From: an uncultured Pelagibacteraceae bacterium
GTDB lineage: Bacteria > Pseudomonadota > Alphaproteobacteria > Pelagibacterales > Pelagibacteraceae
Direction of reading: 5' to 3'
DNA length: 46,765 nucleotides
Assembly: GCA_902628275.1 (NCBI GenBank)
Contig: CACOMI010000009.1
Coordinates: 1 to 46,765, forward strand
This document shows, piece after piece, positions 32,282-40,516 of the stretch. The position numbers and the translations under genes are program-made. How positions within the stretch are numbered: position 1 is the first letter of the stretch; each line of letters opens with the position of its first letter. The notes beneath the pieces are model-generated. The model was not told the DNA's origin. It worked only from the letters and a program-made list of their open reading frames with translations, and searched no databases.

Positions 32282-32347
32282 ACTGACTAAATTAGTAATG
32301 GATTTTTATATAATTGACATTATATAAGACTTCGAATTCAAATTACT
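32282..32347 (+). promoter_or_regulatory. Probable promoter for rpoD within the dnaG-rpoD gap
   Basis: A perfect TATAAT at 32309-32314 lies about 33 nt upstream of the rpoD GTG, giving a leader of roughly 27 nt. The -35 is not clear (CTGACT at 32283-32288 gives a 20-bp spacer). A TTGACA at 32314-32319 overlaps it but has only a poor -10 17 bp later. An internal promoter would let rpoD be made apart from yqeY-dnaG, as in other macromolecular-synthesis operons. Confidence 0.35.
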
Positions 32348-34171
32348 GTGGAAAGAATTATTACAAAATCATTTGCTAGATTGATGGGTCGTGGAACCCA
32401 TAGAGGATTTATTACACATGAAGAATTAAGCAAATCTTTAGGCAAGAGAAATTTGTCGGATGAAAATTTAGCACAAGCTTTTATACATATTTTAGATGAG
32501 AAAATTTCTTTAGTAGAAAAAAAATCTGATTTTAAAACCTTAAGAAAAAAAGAAAATTCAAACAAAGAAGAAGGCAAAACTATTGAAAAAAGTGATGATC
32601 CTATAAGGATGTATTTACGAGAGATGGGAGGTGTAGAATTGCTTTCTAGAGAGGGAGAAATTGCAATAGCAAAAAGAATTGAAGCTGGAAAAGATGTAAT
32701 GCTTATAGCACTATCACAAAGCCCCTTAACAGCTCAACAATTTTTTGAATGGAATAACCAACTTCAAAATGATGAAATTTTAGTCCGAGAGATTATTGAT
32801 ATTGATACTAATTACATGGAAGATGAAACTACCGGGCCAAGCGCTAAGCAAAAAAATTCGGGTGAAACTGACAAAGAAGAGGGCGCAACAGATGATGATG
32901 ACGATTTTAATCCAACACTGGCAGCAATGGAGACTGAAATTAAACCTAAGGTTTTAAAAACTGTCAATATACTTACAAAAGAGTATACAAAATTAATTAA
33001 ATATCAAAAAGAAAAACTTGAGTGTGTTTTAAATTCACAAAATTTTTCAACAGCAAAAGAAAAAAGTTATGAAAAAATTGTTAATGATATTTTAGAAAAT
33101 ATTAAATCTCTTCAATTATCTCCTTCAGTTTTAGAGGAGTTAGTTCAGAAGCATTATGTTGAGAATAAAAAAATTATATCACTAGAAGGTAACCTTTTAA
33201 GGTTAGCTATGGATCATAAAATTCAAAGAAATGAATTTATAAAGTTTTATGTTGGTAATGAAATAAATCCAAATCTTAAAAAATTTTTAGATACTAATAG
33301 TATTTGGAAGCAATTTTTTTCAAAAAATAAAGAAGAATTTAAAAATATAAGAGAAAGATTGATTGAAATAAGTCATAAATTAGGAATTTCAGTTACCGAC
33401 TTTAAAAAATTAGTTAGCAGAATTCAAAAAGGTGAAAAGGAGTCAAGAATTGCTAAGAAAGAGATGGTTGAAGCTAACTTAAGACTGGTAATTTCAATTG
33501 CAAAAAAATATACCAATAGGGGTCTTCAATTTTTAGATCTTATTCAAGAGGGAAACATAGGGCTAATGAAAGCAGTTGATAAATTTGAGTATAGAAGAGG
33601 ATATAAATTTTCAACATACGCTACTTGGTGGATAAGACAAGCAATTACAAGATCAATTGCTGATCAAGCAAGAACTATACGTATTCCAGTGCACATGATA
33701 GAAACAATAAATAAAATTGTGAGAACACAAAGGTTGATACTGAGTGAGTTTGGTAGAGAGGCTACACCGGAGGAATTAGCACAAAAACTTCGGATGCCTT
33801 TAGAAAAAGTTAGAAAAGTATTGAAAATTTCAAAAGAACCTGTGTCTTTAGAAAAACCAGTTGGTGATGAGGAAGATAGTAGTTTAGGAGATTTTATTGA
33901 AGATACAAAAGCTTTAGCCCCCCTAGAACAGGCCATTAAATCAAATTTGGGTGAAGCAACTACTAAAATTTTATCAACACTTACACCGAGAGAGGAAAGG
34001 GTTCTAAGAATGAGATTTGGTGTAGGAATGAACACAGATCATACATTAGAAGAAGTTGGACTTCAGTTTTCAGTTACAAGAGAGAGAATAAGGCAAATAG
34101 AGGCTAAAGCTCTTAGAAAATTAAAACATCCTAGTAGATCAAAACAGTTAAAAAGTTTCCTAGAAAGTTAA
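32348..34171 (+). CDS. rpoD: RNA polymerase primary sigma factor (sigma-70)
   Basis: The housekeeping sigma factor, 607 residues from a GTG start; a stop lies in frame shortly upstream, so there is no longer form. Region 1.1 is short ([20 protein letters not shown]), then region 1.2 ([22 protein letters not shown]), an acidic non-conserved region with [13 protein letters not shown], regions 2.1-2.4 ([36 protein letters not shown]), region 3, and region 4 with [20 protein letters not shown]. It follows dnaG by 66 nt, and tRNA-Val begins 2 nt after its stop. Confidence 0.97.
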   Translation: MERIITKSFARLMGRGTHRGFITHEELSKSLGKRNLSDENLAQAFIHILDEKISLVEKKSDFKTLRKKENSNKEEGKTIEKSDDPIRMYLREMGGVELLSREGEIAIAKRIEAGKDVMLIALSQSPLTAQQFFEWNNQLQNDEILVREIIDIDTNYMEDETTGPSAKQKNSGETDKEEGATDDDDDFNPTLAAMETEIKPKVLKTVNILTKEYTKLIKYQKEKLECVLNSQNFSTAKEKSYEKIVNDILENIKSLQLSPSVLEELVQKHYVENKKIISLEGNLLRLAMDHKIQRNEFIKFYVGNEINPNLKKFLDTNSIWKQFFSKNKEEFKNIRERLIEISHKLGISVTDFKKLVSRIQKGEKESRIAKKEMVEANLRLVISIAKKYTNRGLQFLDLIQEGNIGLMKAVDKFEYRRGYKFSTYATWWIRQAITRSIADQARTIRIPVHMIETINKIVRTQRLILSEFGREATPEELAQKLRMPLEKVRKVLKISKEPVSLEKPVGDEEDSSLGDFIEDTKALAPLEQAIKSNLGEATTKILSTLTPREERVLRMRFGVGMNTDHTLEEVGLQFSVTRERIRQIEAKALRKLKHPSRSKQLKSFLES

Positions 34172-34173
34172 TA

Positions 34174-34248
34174 GGGCCGTTAGCTCAATAGTAGAGTACT
34201 GCATTGACATTGCAGGGGTAGTTGGAGCGTAACCAACACGGCCCACCA
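34174..34248 (+). tRNA. tRNA-Val (anticodon GAC) with an aberrant T-loop and D-loop
   Basis: All four stems pair perfectly or with one wobble: acceptor GGGCCGT with ACGGCCC, D-stem GCTC with GAGT, anticodon stem CTGCA with TGCAG, T-stem GTTGG with CCAAC. The anticodon loop TTGACAT gives GAC (valine). CCA is encoded. The T-loop is AGCGTAA, lacking T54, T55 and A58 of the standard TTCRANY, and the D-loop AATAGTA has AG where GG (18-19) is expected. Only the G19-C56 contact of the normal elbow could form. It follows rpoD by 2 nt. It may be a functional but divergent tRNA; a dead copy would be less likely to keep every stem. Confidence 0.85.
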
Positions 34249-34305
34249 TTATTAATTATCTTCAATTGATAACTTTTAAAAAATGATATAACTAAGACTA
34301 GTAAA

Positions 34306-34382
34306 GGGCCTGTAGCTCAGTTGGTTAGAGCAGTACACTCATAATGTATTGGTCCCAGGTTCGAGTCCTGGCGGGCCCACCA
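34306..34382 (+). tRNA. tRNA with CAT anticodon, probable tRNA-Ile2 (or elongator tRNA-Met)
   Basis: A normal 77-nt cloverleaf with encoded CCA. The acceptor stem GGGCCTG pairs with CGGGCCC (one T-G pair), the anticodon loop is CTCATAA (CAT), the T-loop TTCGAGT and the D-loop has GG. The anticodon stem lacks the three G-C pairs of an initiator, so it is not fMet. C4-G69 and C5-G68 are present; these pairs are reported determinants for TilS, which turns the wobble C into lysidine to make tRNA-Ile2. That favours Ile2 reading AUA, but elongator Met cannot be ruled out without comparison with the other CAT tRNAs of the genome. Confidence 0.9.
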
Positions 34383-34430
34383 AATATCAATAAATTCATT
34401 AATGTAAAGAAAAGGTATTGTAAATAATTA

Positions 34431-35015
34431 TCAGTTATTACTAAATTCCTCTAAGGTTTCAAACAAAGTATTTATATCTCCTTTGCTAGAATTTAAAATT
34501 GACGCAAATTCCTCTTTTTGAGTTCTTGCAAGACTAAGTCCTTCTATAATTAAATCTCTTATCAAAGGACTATCAGGATTTTTCGTATATACTCTCCAAT
34601 CAATTTTCACCTCAGGTCTATCAGAGGTAGCAATTAATAAACTATTAACAATAGTATAATTTTTGTTTAAAACTTTCTTTCCTTGAACTTCAATTTTTGG
34701 ATTAGTATATTCTGATAACCTGCTTGAAAAACTTTTTAAAAAATAATTTTCAAATAATTCAAAATATTTAGTTTTTTGACTATCATTTAAGCTTTTTCTA
34801 GCTGATCCTAGTGAATAAATTCCTACACCTTTAATATCCACTGTTTCTTTGGCTACAGATTTTAATTCATTTATTTTTTGCTCCTTTGAAATATTTTTTG
34901 ATAGAATTTGCGATGCTCTATTAACAGTTGATTGAACAAATATATCTGGCTCAATAGAATATGCTTTCCCATACCCAAGATTAAAAAATAATAAAATTAT
35001 TATAATTTTCCTCAT
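34431..35015 (-). CDS. MlaC-family periplasmic phospholipid-binding protein
   Basis: MlaC carries phospholipids between the outer-membrane MlaA complex and the inner-membrane MlaFEDB transporter. The 194-residue protein starts with a signal peptide (about 1-20, MRKIIIILLFFNLGYGKAYS). The family features are LKSVAKETVDIKGVGIYSLG, LNDSQKTKYFELFENYFLKSF, VNSLLIATSDRPEVKIDWRVY and LIRDLIIEGLSLARTQKEEF near the end. It follows mlaA by 8 nt. The transporter genes mlaFEDB are not in the window. Confidence 0.85.
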   Translation of the reverse strand: MRKIIIILLFFNLGYGKAYSIEPDIFVQSTVNRASQILSKNISKEQKINELKSVAKETVDIKGVGIYSLGSARKSLNDSQKTKYFELFENYFLKSFSSRLSEYTNPKIEVQGKKVLNKNYTIVNSLLIATSDRPEVKIDWRVYTKNPDSPLIRDLIIEGLSLARTQKEEFASILNSSKGDINTLFETLEEFSNN

Positions 35016-35023
35016 TTTTAAAA

Positions 35024-35824
35024 CTATTTATTATCTATTTCTTCCCAGTCTTGCTCATCATTATACAAAACCTCAATATTTCCTCTTTGATTATTTTTAA
35101 TTTTATTTTCTCTATCTTGTAAATATAAGCTTCTCACAGACGCATAAAAATCTATTGAATTTGTTTCAAGATTATCAAATGATTCTAAATTATTTGCTCT
35201 AAAATCCACTCCACTTAAAGCTTTTGATGTTAAATAAACACGTTCACTTAAAAATTCATTATTACCGTGTACAGACGCATTGTACCATGGGTCACCACCC
35301 AATACATTAGCAAACGAACCACTTGTATCTCTTATTGTAGAGGGTCCTAAAACTGGAAGTACCACATAACACCCTGGTCCAAAGCCCCAAGCTCCTAAAG
35401 TTTGTCCATAATCTTCTTTTTCATATTTAGGAAATCCCATTTTGTTTGCAACATCAATTGTACCTAATAGTCCTACTGTTGTATTGATAACCAATCTTCC
35501 TGTATTTATGATTGCAGTTTTAACATCTCCTTGTAAAATATTATTAGGTATTGTTATCAGAGTAGATAAGTTGTTAACTGCATTACTAGTGCCTCTTTGA
35601 ATAGGATCTGGTAATTTTCTATAACCTTTGGCAATTGGTTTAATAATTACTTTATCTAAACCTTGATTAAATGAAAAAGTGGCTCTGTTTAACTTTTCAA
35701 AACAATCTTTTATTTCTTTTGGTTGATCATCTTTTTGTAATTTTAATTCACCATCAGAACTTGCATTTGCATTGTATGTTAACAAAAAAATTGAAAATAT
35801 TATTATTAGTAGATTTTTCAACAT
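35024..35824 (-). CDS. mlaA: MlaA/VacJ-family outer-membrane lipid-asymmetry protein
   Basis: MlaA removes mislocalised phospholipids from the outer leaflet of the outer membrane. The 266-residue protein has a signal peptide (1-21, ending YNANA) and the VacJ domain with CFEKLNRATFSFNQGLDKVI, RGTSNAVNNLSTLITIPNNILQGD, TVGLLGTIDVANKMGFPKYE, EDYGQTLGAWGFGPGCYVVL and LPVLGPSTIRDTSG. Most MlaA proteins are lipoproteins, but there is no Cys next to the signal cleavage site here. It starts a two-gene unit with mlaC, 8 nt apart, and is divergent from the amidase gene. Confidence 0.9.
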   Translation of the reverse strand: MLKNLLIIIFSIFLLTYNANASSDGELKLQKDDQPKEIKDCFEKLNRATFSFNQGLDKVIIKPIAKGYRKLPDPIQRGTSNAVNNLSTLITIPNNILQGDVKTAIINTGRLVINTTVGLLGTIDVANKMGFPKYEKEDYGQTLGAWGFGPGCYVVLPVLGPSTIRDTSGSFANVLGGDPWYNASVHGNNEFLSERVYLTSKALSGVDFRANNLESFDNLETNSIDFYASVRSLYLQDRENKIKNNQRGNIEVLYNDEQDWEEIDNK

Positions 35825-35927
35825 GGTTAATTATATATTATATAGTTTATGTTTGTAAAATAACATTTAATTTTAAAAGATGTCTATAAAGTGTTTATAA
35901 ATAGCCAAAAATAATACAAAATTAATA

Positions 35928-36659
35928 ATGAAAACTACTTTAAATTACTCTTTAAATTTTGACATAAAAAAAAGACAACCAAATGAAATAAAATTTATTA
36001 TTTTTCATTATACTGGTATGAGAAAAGAAACTGATGCAATTAATCGGCTAACTAACCAGAAATCAAAAGTGAGTAGTCACTATTTTATAAAAAAAAGTGG
36101 AGAGATATTAACTTTAGTTCCAGAACTATATACTGCCTGGCATGCTGGAATTTCATATTGGAAAAATTATAAATCTCTTAACAAGTATTCCATAGGAATT
36201 GAAATAAGTAATCCTGGACATGATTTTAAATACGAAAACTTTTCTAAGAATCAAATAAAATCAGTTTTAAATTTAAGTAAATATTTAGCTAAAAAATATA
36301 AAATTAATTCTAAATTTATCTTAGGTCATTCTGATATTTCCCCAAATAGAAAAAAAGATCCTGGAGAAAAATTTCCATGGAGATTTTTGGCTAAAAGAAA
36401 AATAGGTTGTTGGCATAACTTAAGTAAAAAAGTACTTTTATTTGAAAGAAGTAAAAAGGTCACAAAATTAAATAGAAGCGAATTTATACAAAATTTGTTT
36501 AAAATTGGTTATTCACGTAAATTAATACAAAAAAATTTTAAAAATACGAAAATTCTTGTTAGTGCCTTTCAAAGAAGATTTAGGCAAGAGCTTATCAATG
36601 GCATCTTAGATAAAGAATGCTTAATAATTAGCAAAAATCTTGTTAAAAAATATAAATAA
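35928..36659 (+). CDS. N-acetylmuramoyl-L-alanine amidase, AmpD/amidase_2 family
   Basis: This family cleaves the bond between N-acetylmuramic (or anhydromuramic) acid and the stem peptide. The 243-residue protein has the amidase_2 zinc site: H27 in FIIFHYTG, H134 in LGHSDISPNRK, and D144 in RKKDPGEKFPW. Between them lie SSHYFIKKSGEIL, AWHAGISYWKNYKSLNKYSI and GIEISNPG. The C-terminal third looks like a peptidoglycan-binding helical domain (FIQNLFKIGYSRKLIQKNF...AFQRRFR). There is no signal peptide, so a cytoplasmic recycling role (AmpD/AmiD-like) is more likely than a secreted autolysin, but this is an inference. It lies just before rnpB. Confidence 0.85.
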   Translation: MKTTLNYSLNFDIKKRQPNEIKFIIFHYTGMRKETDAINRLTNQKSKVSSHYFIKKSGEILTLVPELYTAWHAGISYWKNYKSLNKYSIGIEISNPGHDFKYENFSKNQIKSVLNLSKYLAKKYKINSKFILGHSDISPNRKKDPGEKFPWRFLAKRKIGCWHNLSKKVLLFERSKKVTKLNRSEFIQNLFKIGYSRKLIQKNFKNTKILVSAFQRRFRQELINGILDKECLIISKNLVKKYK

Positions 36660-36699
36660 TTTTTCTTGAAAATTTTTACTTAAGTAATAAATTCAACCA

Positions 36700-37056
36700 G
36701 CCAGATAAATGACTTATCGCTTTAATTTATTTTTAAAGAGGAAAGTCCGGGCTCTACAAGGACACAGTGCCAGGTAACTCCTGGCAGGGGAAACCCTAGG
36801 GATAGTGCCACAGAAAATAAACCGCCATAACATGGCAAGGGTGAAAAGGTGTGGTAAGAGCACACCGGTTCTATTGGTAACAATGAACGCTGGAAAACCC
36901 CACTGAGAGCAAGACTAAGTAGAGATGACATTGTTGAAAAACTTAAAGCCGTCCTTGGCTAGTCATCAGGGTTAGTTGCTTGAGCTTAAGAGTGATCTTA
37001 AGCCTAGACAAATGATAAGTTTAAATGACAGAACCCGGCTTATAGTTTATCTGGCA
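36700..37056 (+). ncRNA. rnpB: RNase P RNA (bacterial class A)
   Basis: The catalytic RNA that trims the 5' ends of tRNAs. Evidence is internal: P1 GCCAGATAAA (36700-36709) pairs with TTTATCTGGC (37046-37055), P2 ACTTATC (36712-36718) pairs with GATAAGT (37014-37020), and a P3 hairpin CTTTAA/TTAAAG is at 36720-36738. The conserved GAGGAAAGTCCGGGCTC (P4 5' side) and ACAGAACCCGGCTTATA (3' side) are both present, with the central GGGGAAACCC, GGTGAAAAGGTG and TAAGAGCACACCGG segments. Total about 357 nt. A weak -10 (TAATAA, 36685-36690) lies just upstream; no clear terminator follows. The gap from 37057 to about 37160 holds nothing else that I recognise. Confidence 0.97.
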
Positions 37057-37164
37057 CTTCAAATTTAAAATTTATTGTAAGTTTCCTAGTTTGTTCTCAT
37101 TTTTATACTTTCAAAGTCTATTTTATTTAATGCCAAAGTTACAATAGCTATAAAATATTAAGTA

Positions 37165-37217
37165 TTGACGTATAGTTATAAAACCCATAATATCCCATGA
37201 ATTCCCATTTATATGGG
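37165..37217 (+). promoter_or_regulatory. dcw-cluster promoter with a 10-bp-period MraZ-type operator
   Basis: The promoter is TTGACG (37165-37170), a 17-bp spacer and TAATAT (37188-37193), with transcription expected to start near 37200, about 38 nt before mraZ. CCCAT is repeated at 37184-37188, 37194-37198 and 37204-37208, an exact 10-bp period. An inverted ATGGG lies at 37213-37217. On the minus strand this reads TGGG boxes separated so that each starts 10 bp from the next. MraZ is known to bind such TGGGN repeats near its own promoter in E. coli. The first two repeats straddle the -10, so binding should block RNA polymerase. Also visible is the 8-bp inverted repeat 37201-37208 with 37213-37220. 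Confidence 0.75.
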
Positions 37218-37237
37218 AATAATGGAATTTATGTTTT

Positions 37238-37696
37238 ATGTTTTTATCAACATACGAAAACAAATTAGACAAAAAAGGGAGAGTGTCAGTGCCTGCTAGT
37301 TTCAGGTTACATTTATCAAATCTAGGTTATAACGGTGTTATTTGTTATCCATCTTTTAACAACTCCTCTATAGAATCATGTTCTCAAGATAGAATTGAAA
37401 AAATTTCTTCAGCAATAGACTCTCTAAATCCTTTTGAGGAAAAAAGAGATTATTTTGCTACATCCATTTTATCTGAAAGTATTAATTTACAGTTTGATAG
37501 TGAAGGCAGAATATTACTTCCATCTAAATTATTAAAACATGCTAAAATTAAAAATAGAATGTTATTTGTTGGGCAAGGTCAAACCTTTCAAATATGGGAA
37601 CCAACAGCATTTGCAAAATTTAAGGTAACAGCAAGAAAAAAAGCAAATATTAATCGAGCTAATCTTAAATGGGAGCTTCAACAAAACAAACAATAG
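37238..37696 (+). CDS. mraZ: Transcriptional regulator MraZ
   Basis: MraZ is an AbrB/SpoVT-like DNA-binding protein that represses its own dcw operon. The 152-residue protein holds the usual two SpoVT-AbrB repeats: YENKLDKKGRVSVPASFR at residues 5-22 and LQFDSEGRILLPSKLLKHA in the middle, followed by LFVGQGQTFQIWEPTAF. The ATG at 37238 is preferred to an out-of-frame ATG at 37231. It is the first gene of the cluster, 10 nt before ftsZ. Three or four TGGG boxes lie upstream, consistent with autoregulation. Confidence 0.95.
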   Translation: MFLSTYENKLDKKGRVSVPASFRLHLSNLGYNGVICYPSFNNSSIESCSQDRIEKISSAIDSLNPFEEKRDYFATSILSESINLQFDSEGRILLPSKLLKHAKIKNRMLFVGQGQTFQIWEPTAFAKFKVTARKKANINRANLKWELQQNKQ

Positions 37697-37706
37697 GGGA
37701 TAAAAG

Positions 37707-39185
37707 ATGACAATTAACTTTAAAGCACCAGAGATAAAAGAACTGCAGCCACGATTACTAGTTTTAGGAGTCGGTGGTGCAGGAGGTAATGCAATTAATG
37801 AAATGATAGAAAATAATCTACAAGGAGTAGAGTTTATTGCAGTAAATACTGATGCTCAAGATTTGAAGCTTAGTAAAGCAAAAACGAGAATTCAAATTGG
37901 TTTAAACTTAACAAAAGGACTAGGAGCTGGAGCAAAAATAGATATTGGACAAGCGGCTGCTGATGAGTCTTTAAATGAGATTGTAAATACACTTCAAGGT
38001 GCAAACATGGTTTTTATTGCAGCCGGTATGGGAGGTGGAACGGGCACTGGTGCTGCCCACGTTATTGCAAGAGCTGCTAAAGAATTAAATATATTGACAG
38101 TAGGTGTTGTGACTCTTCCATTTTTATATGAAGGCCCCTCTAGAATGAGAAGAGCACAACAAGGTTTGGAAGAGTTAAGAAAGCATGTTGATACAATTAT
38201 TGTTATTCCAAATCAAAATTTGTTTAAAATAGCTAATGAGCAAACAACATTTGAGGAGTCTTTTAATCTTTCAAATAACGTACTAATGCATGGAGTTCAA
38301 AGTGTAACAGATTTAATGGTTAGACCTGGGATAATCAATTTAGATTTTGCAGATGTCGAAACTGTGATGGCGTCTATGGGTAAGGCCATGATGGGAACTG
38401 GTGAGGCAGAAGGTGAGGCAAGAGCTATGCAAGCAACTGAAATGGCAATAAGCAATCCTTTGATAGATGATTATACACTAAAAGGTGCCAAAGGATTATT
38501 GGTAAATATTACCGGAGGTAAAGATCTTAAATTATTTGAAGTAGATGAGGTAGTTAATAAAATTAGATCAGAAGTTGAAGCAGACGCTGAAATAATTATT
38601 GGAGCAATTACTGACTCTGAACTTAACGGAAAAATAAGAGTATCAATTGTTGCAACTTCATTGGATGGTCAACAACCTGAGTCAAAATCAGTTGTAAATA
38701 TGGTTCATCGTATTCAAAATCGTAATCCTGGTTACTCCGATTTTTCAAACTTGGGGCCATCTCAAGCTTTCAGTTTTTCAAATACAACGGAATCAAGCCC
38801 AATTACACATGGGGCTAATGCATTAAAACTTGAAAACGAGGTTATCCAAGAGCAACAAACTGAAAAATCTCAAAATCAAATGATGAATGAGGAGGTTATT
38901 CAAAATACCAGCATGGACACCGAAAGTATAGTTGAGGATAATTCTGTAAACGAAATAGAAAAATCATTTACTCAAGAGGCTATGGAAACAAATCATAAAG
39001 AAATCCATGAGAATAATGAACAAGAAGTTTCTAATGATCTAAAAGAATTTGGAGTGGATTCTGATGCACCAGATTTATTTAGCTCAGAGACTGAGAATTC
39101 AAGCCCTGAGAATTTATTATCTTCAAATGAAGAACAAGAAGATGATCTTGAGATACCAGCATTCTTAAGAAGACAAAAAAATTAA
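37707..39185 (+). CDS. ftsZ: Cell division GTPase FtsZ
   Basis: The tubulin-like GTPase that forms the Z ring. The 492-residue protein has [14 protein letters not shown] (residues 20-33), the tubulin signature GGGTGTG (109-115), the synergy/T7 loop NLDFAD (211-216), and a long acidic disordered linker (about 330-475). It ends in the conserved tail [11 protein letters not shown] that binds FtsA or ZipA. All key residues are intact. An AGGGG Shine-Dalgarno sits 7 nt before the ATG. It is placed between mraZ and rsmH, not at the end of the dcw cluster, so it shares the MraZ-controlled promoter. Confidence 0.97.
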   Translation: MTINFKAPEIKELQPRLLVLGVGGAGGNAINEMIENNLQGVEFIAVNTDAQDLKLSKAKTRIQIGLNLTKGLGAGAKIDIGQAAADESLNEIVNTLQGANMVFIAAGMGGGTGTGAAHVIARAAKELNILTVGVVTLPFLYEGPSRMRRAQQGLEELRKHVDTIIVIPNQNLFKIANEQTTFEESFNLSNNVLMHGVQSVTDLMVRPGIINLDFADVETVMASMGKAMMGTGEAEGEARAMQATEMAISNPLIDDYTLKGAKGLLVNITGGKDLKLFEVDEVVNKIRSEVEADAEIIIGAITDSELNGKIRVSIVATSLDGQQPESKSVVNMVHRIQNRNPGYSDFSNLGPSQAFSFSNTTESSPITHGANALKLENEVIQEQQTEKSQNQMMNEEVIQNTSMDTESIVEDNSVNEIEKSFTQEAMETNHKEIHENNEQEVSNDLKEFGVDSDAPDLFSSETENSSPENLLSSNEEQEDDLEIPAFLRRQKN

Positions 39186-39268
39186 TGGTCTCCCAAGAAA
39201 TAAATGGACGCCACCATAGTACCGAAAATGCAAAAGCATTACCCGGTATTGCTAAAAGAAATTATTAG
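39185..39268 (+). other. Short alternative reading frame (27 codons) at the ftsZ-rsmH junction
   Basis: An ATG overlaps the ftsZ stop (TAATG) in a frame different from the rsmH gene and runs 27 codons to a TAG. Removing one A from either AAAA run (39225-39228 or 39232-39235) would fuse it in frame to HYPVLLKEI of RsmH. It may be a coupling leader, the original rsmH N-terminus disrupted by a one-base insertion, or chance. Confidence 0.25.
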
Positions 39269-40214
39269 CGTTATTTCCCCTCAACATGGTGGCACATTTA
39301 TTGATTGCACTTTTGGTCAAGGCGGCTACACCAAAAAAATATTGGATTTTCAAAATACAAACGTAATAGCTATTGATAGAGACATAGAGAGTGAAAAAAT
39401 TGCTAATCAATTAAAAGAAAACTTTGATGATAGATTTATTTTTAAAAATATAAAATTTAGTCAATTAAGTAATTTAAAGCTTAAAAATGAAAACATAAGA
39501 GGTGTTATTTTTGATCTTGGTTATTCTTATAGTCAAATAAAAGACCCACGAAAAGGATTATCATTTGATACCAGCGGTAAATTAAATATGCAGCTTGGAT
39601 TGAATACTTTTTCAGCCGAAGATGCAATTAATAAACTAGATGAAAAAGAATTAGAAAAAATTTTTAAATTTTTTGGAGATGAAAAAAAAGCAAAATATAT
39701 TGCACGTAATATTATAAAAGAAAGATCTAAAAATAAAATTGATACCAAATCTTTAGTTGAGATTATTGATAAATCAAAAAAAAGAAAAAATTTTAAAGTT
39801 CATAATGCAACTAAGGTTTTTCAAGCCCTTAGAATATTTGTAAATAAAGAAGTAAGTGAATTGATATTTGGACTTATCAATGCTGCAAAAATTTTAAAAA
39901 AAGGTGGAATTTTAGGAGTTGTTACTTTTCATTCTTTAGAGGATAAAATTGTAAAATATTTTTTAAAAAGTCTTTCTGAAAATAAAAGTATTTCAAGATA
40001 TAGCCCGGTCATAGAACATTCAGAGACTCTATTTAATTTAATACAAAAAAAACCAATAATTCCATCAGATGATGAAGTAACCAAAAATCCACCTTCTAGA
40101 TCTGCTAAATTTAGATATGCAATTAAAAGAGCTGACTTTTATAATTTTGATACCGATGTAGAGGAACAGTTTAGAAATTATATAGAAATTGAAAATTATG
40201 GAGACAAATTATGA
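39204..40214 (+). CDS. rsmH: 16S rRNA (cytosine1402-N4)-methyltransferase
   Basis: RsmH (MraW) methylates C1402 of 16S rRNA in the decoding centre. The 336-residue protein contains [13 protein letters not shown], the SAM-binding [51 protein letters not shown] and [16 protein letters not shown], with the C-terminal [13 protein letters not shown]. The start is uncertain: ATG at 39204, ATG at 39228, or a frameshifted upstream ATG at 39185 are all possible. Conserved sequence begins at about 39237. It overlaps the ftsL-like gene by 4 nt (ATGA). Confidence 0.95.
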   Translation: MDATIVPKMQKHYPVLLKEIISVISPQHGGTFIDCTFGQGGYTKKILDFQNTNVIAIDRDIESEKIANQLKENFDDRFIFKNIKFSQLSNLKLKNENIRGVIFDLGYSYSQIKDPRKGLSFDTSGKLNMQLGLNTFSAEDAINKLDEKELEKIFKFFGDEKKAKYIARNIIKERSKNKIDTKSLVEIIDKSKKRKNFKVHNATKVFQALRIFVNKEVSELIFGLINAAKILKKGGILGVVTFHSLEDKIVKYFLKSLSENKSISRYSPVIEHSETLFNLIQKKPIIPSDDEVTKNPPSRSAKFRYAIKRADFYNFDTDVEEQFRNYIEIENYGDKL

Positions 40215-40516
40215 AAAAGTTTTCTTTAGCGGTAGTTATATTTTTTTTAATTTTGTCAACAGCAATAATAAAAAATACGACCAAACAGATTGAAGATGAA
40301 ATATTCACAGCAAAAGAGAATATTAGAGTTTTAAACTCTGAGTTTGAAAATGTATCCTTGGAGTATGATTATTTAAGTTCTGCAGAAAGATTAATTGAGT
40401 ATCAGTATCAGTATTTTGAAGATGAATTAATTCAAAAAAATATAAATGACATAAAAATCTACAATATTTCAGATGATATAAATAAAATCGAAAATTTTAA
40501 AATTATTAAAGAGTAA
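40211..40516 (+). CDS. ftsL: FtsL-like small bitopic membrane protein
   Basis: A 101-residue protein with a single N-terminal hydrophobic segment (about residues 4-20, [17 protein letters not shown]) and a following helical, coiled-coil-like region (about 26-60, [22 protein letters not shown]). FtsL proteins are defined by this shape and by position between rsmH and ftsI, and share little sequence, so the name rests mainly on context. It would join the FtsQ-FtsB-FtsL subcomplex that activates FtsW and FtsI. It has ATGA overlap with rsmH and a one-base TAATG overlap with ftsI. Confidence 0.75.
   Translation: MKKFSLAVVIFFLILSTAIIKNTTKQIEDEIFTAKENIRVLNSEFENVSLEYDYLSSAERLIEYQYQYFEDELIQKNINDIKIYNISDDINKIENFKIIKE

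Noticed and set aside
36660..36699. Strong promoter before rnpB
   Set aside because: A TAATAA at 36685-36690 is placed well, but no good -35 could be found, so I mention it only within the rnpB entry.
36722..36931. A 69-codon minus-strand frame opposite the RNase P RNA
   Set aside because: It lies wholly antisense to well-folded rnpB and has no recognisable protein features; frames of this kind opposite rnpB are a usual source of false genes.
37201..37220. 8-bp inverted repeat upstream of mraZ as a terminator for rnpB
   Set aside because: No T-run follows and it coincides with the MraZ-type boxes and the promoter start region, so an operator is the better reading.
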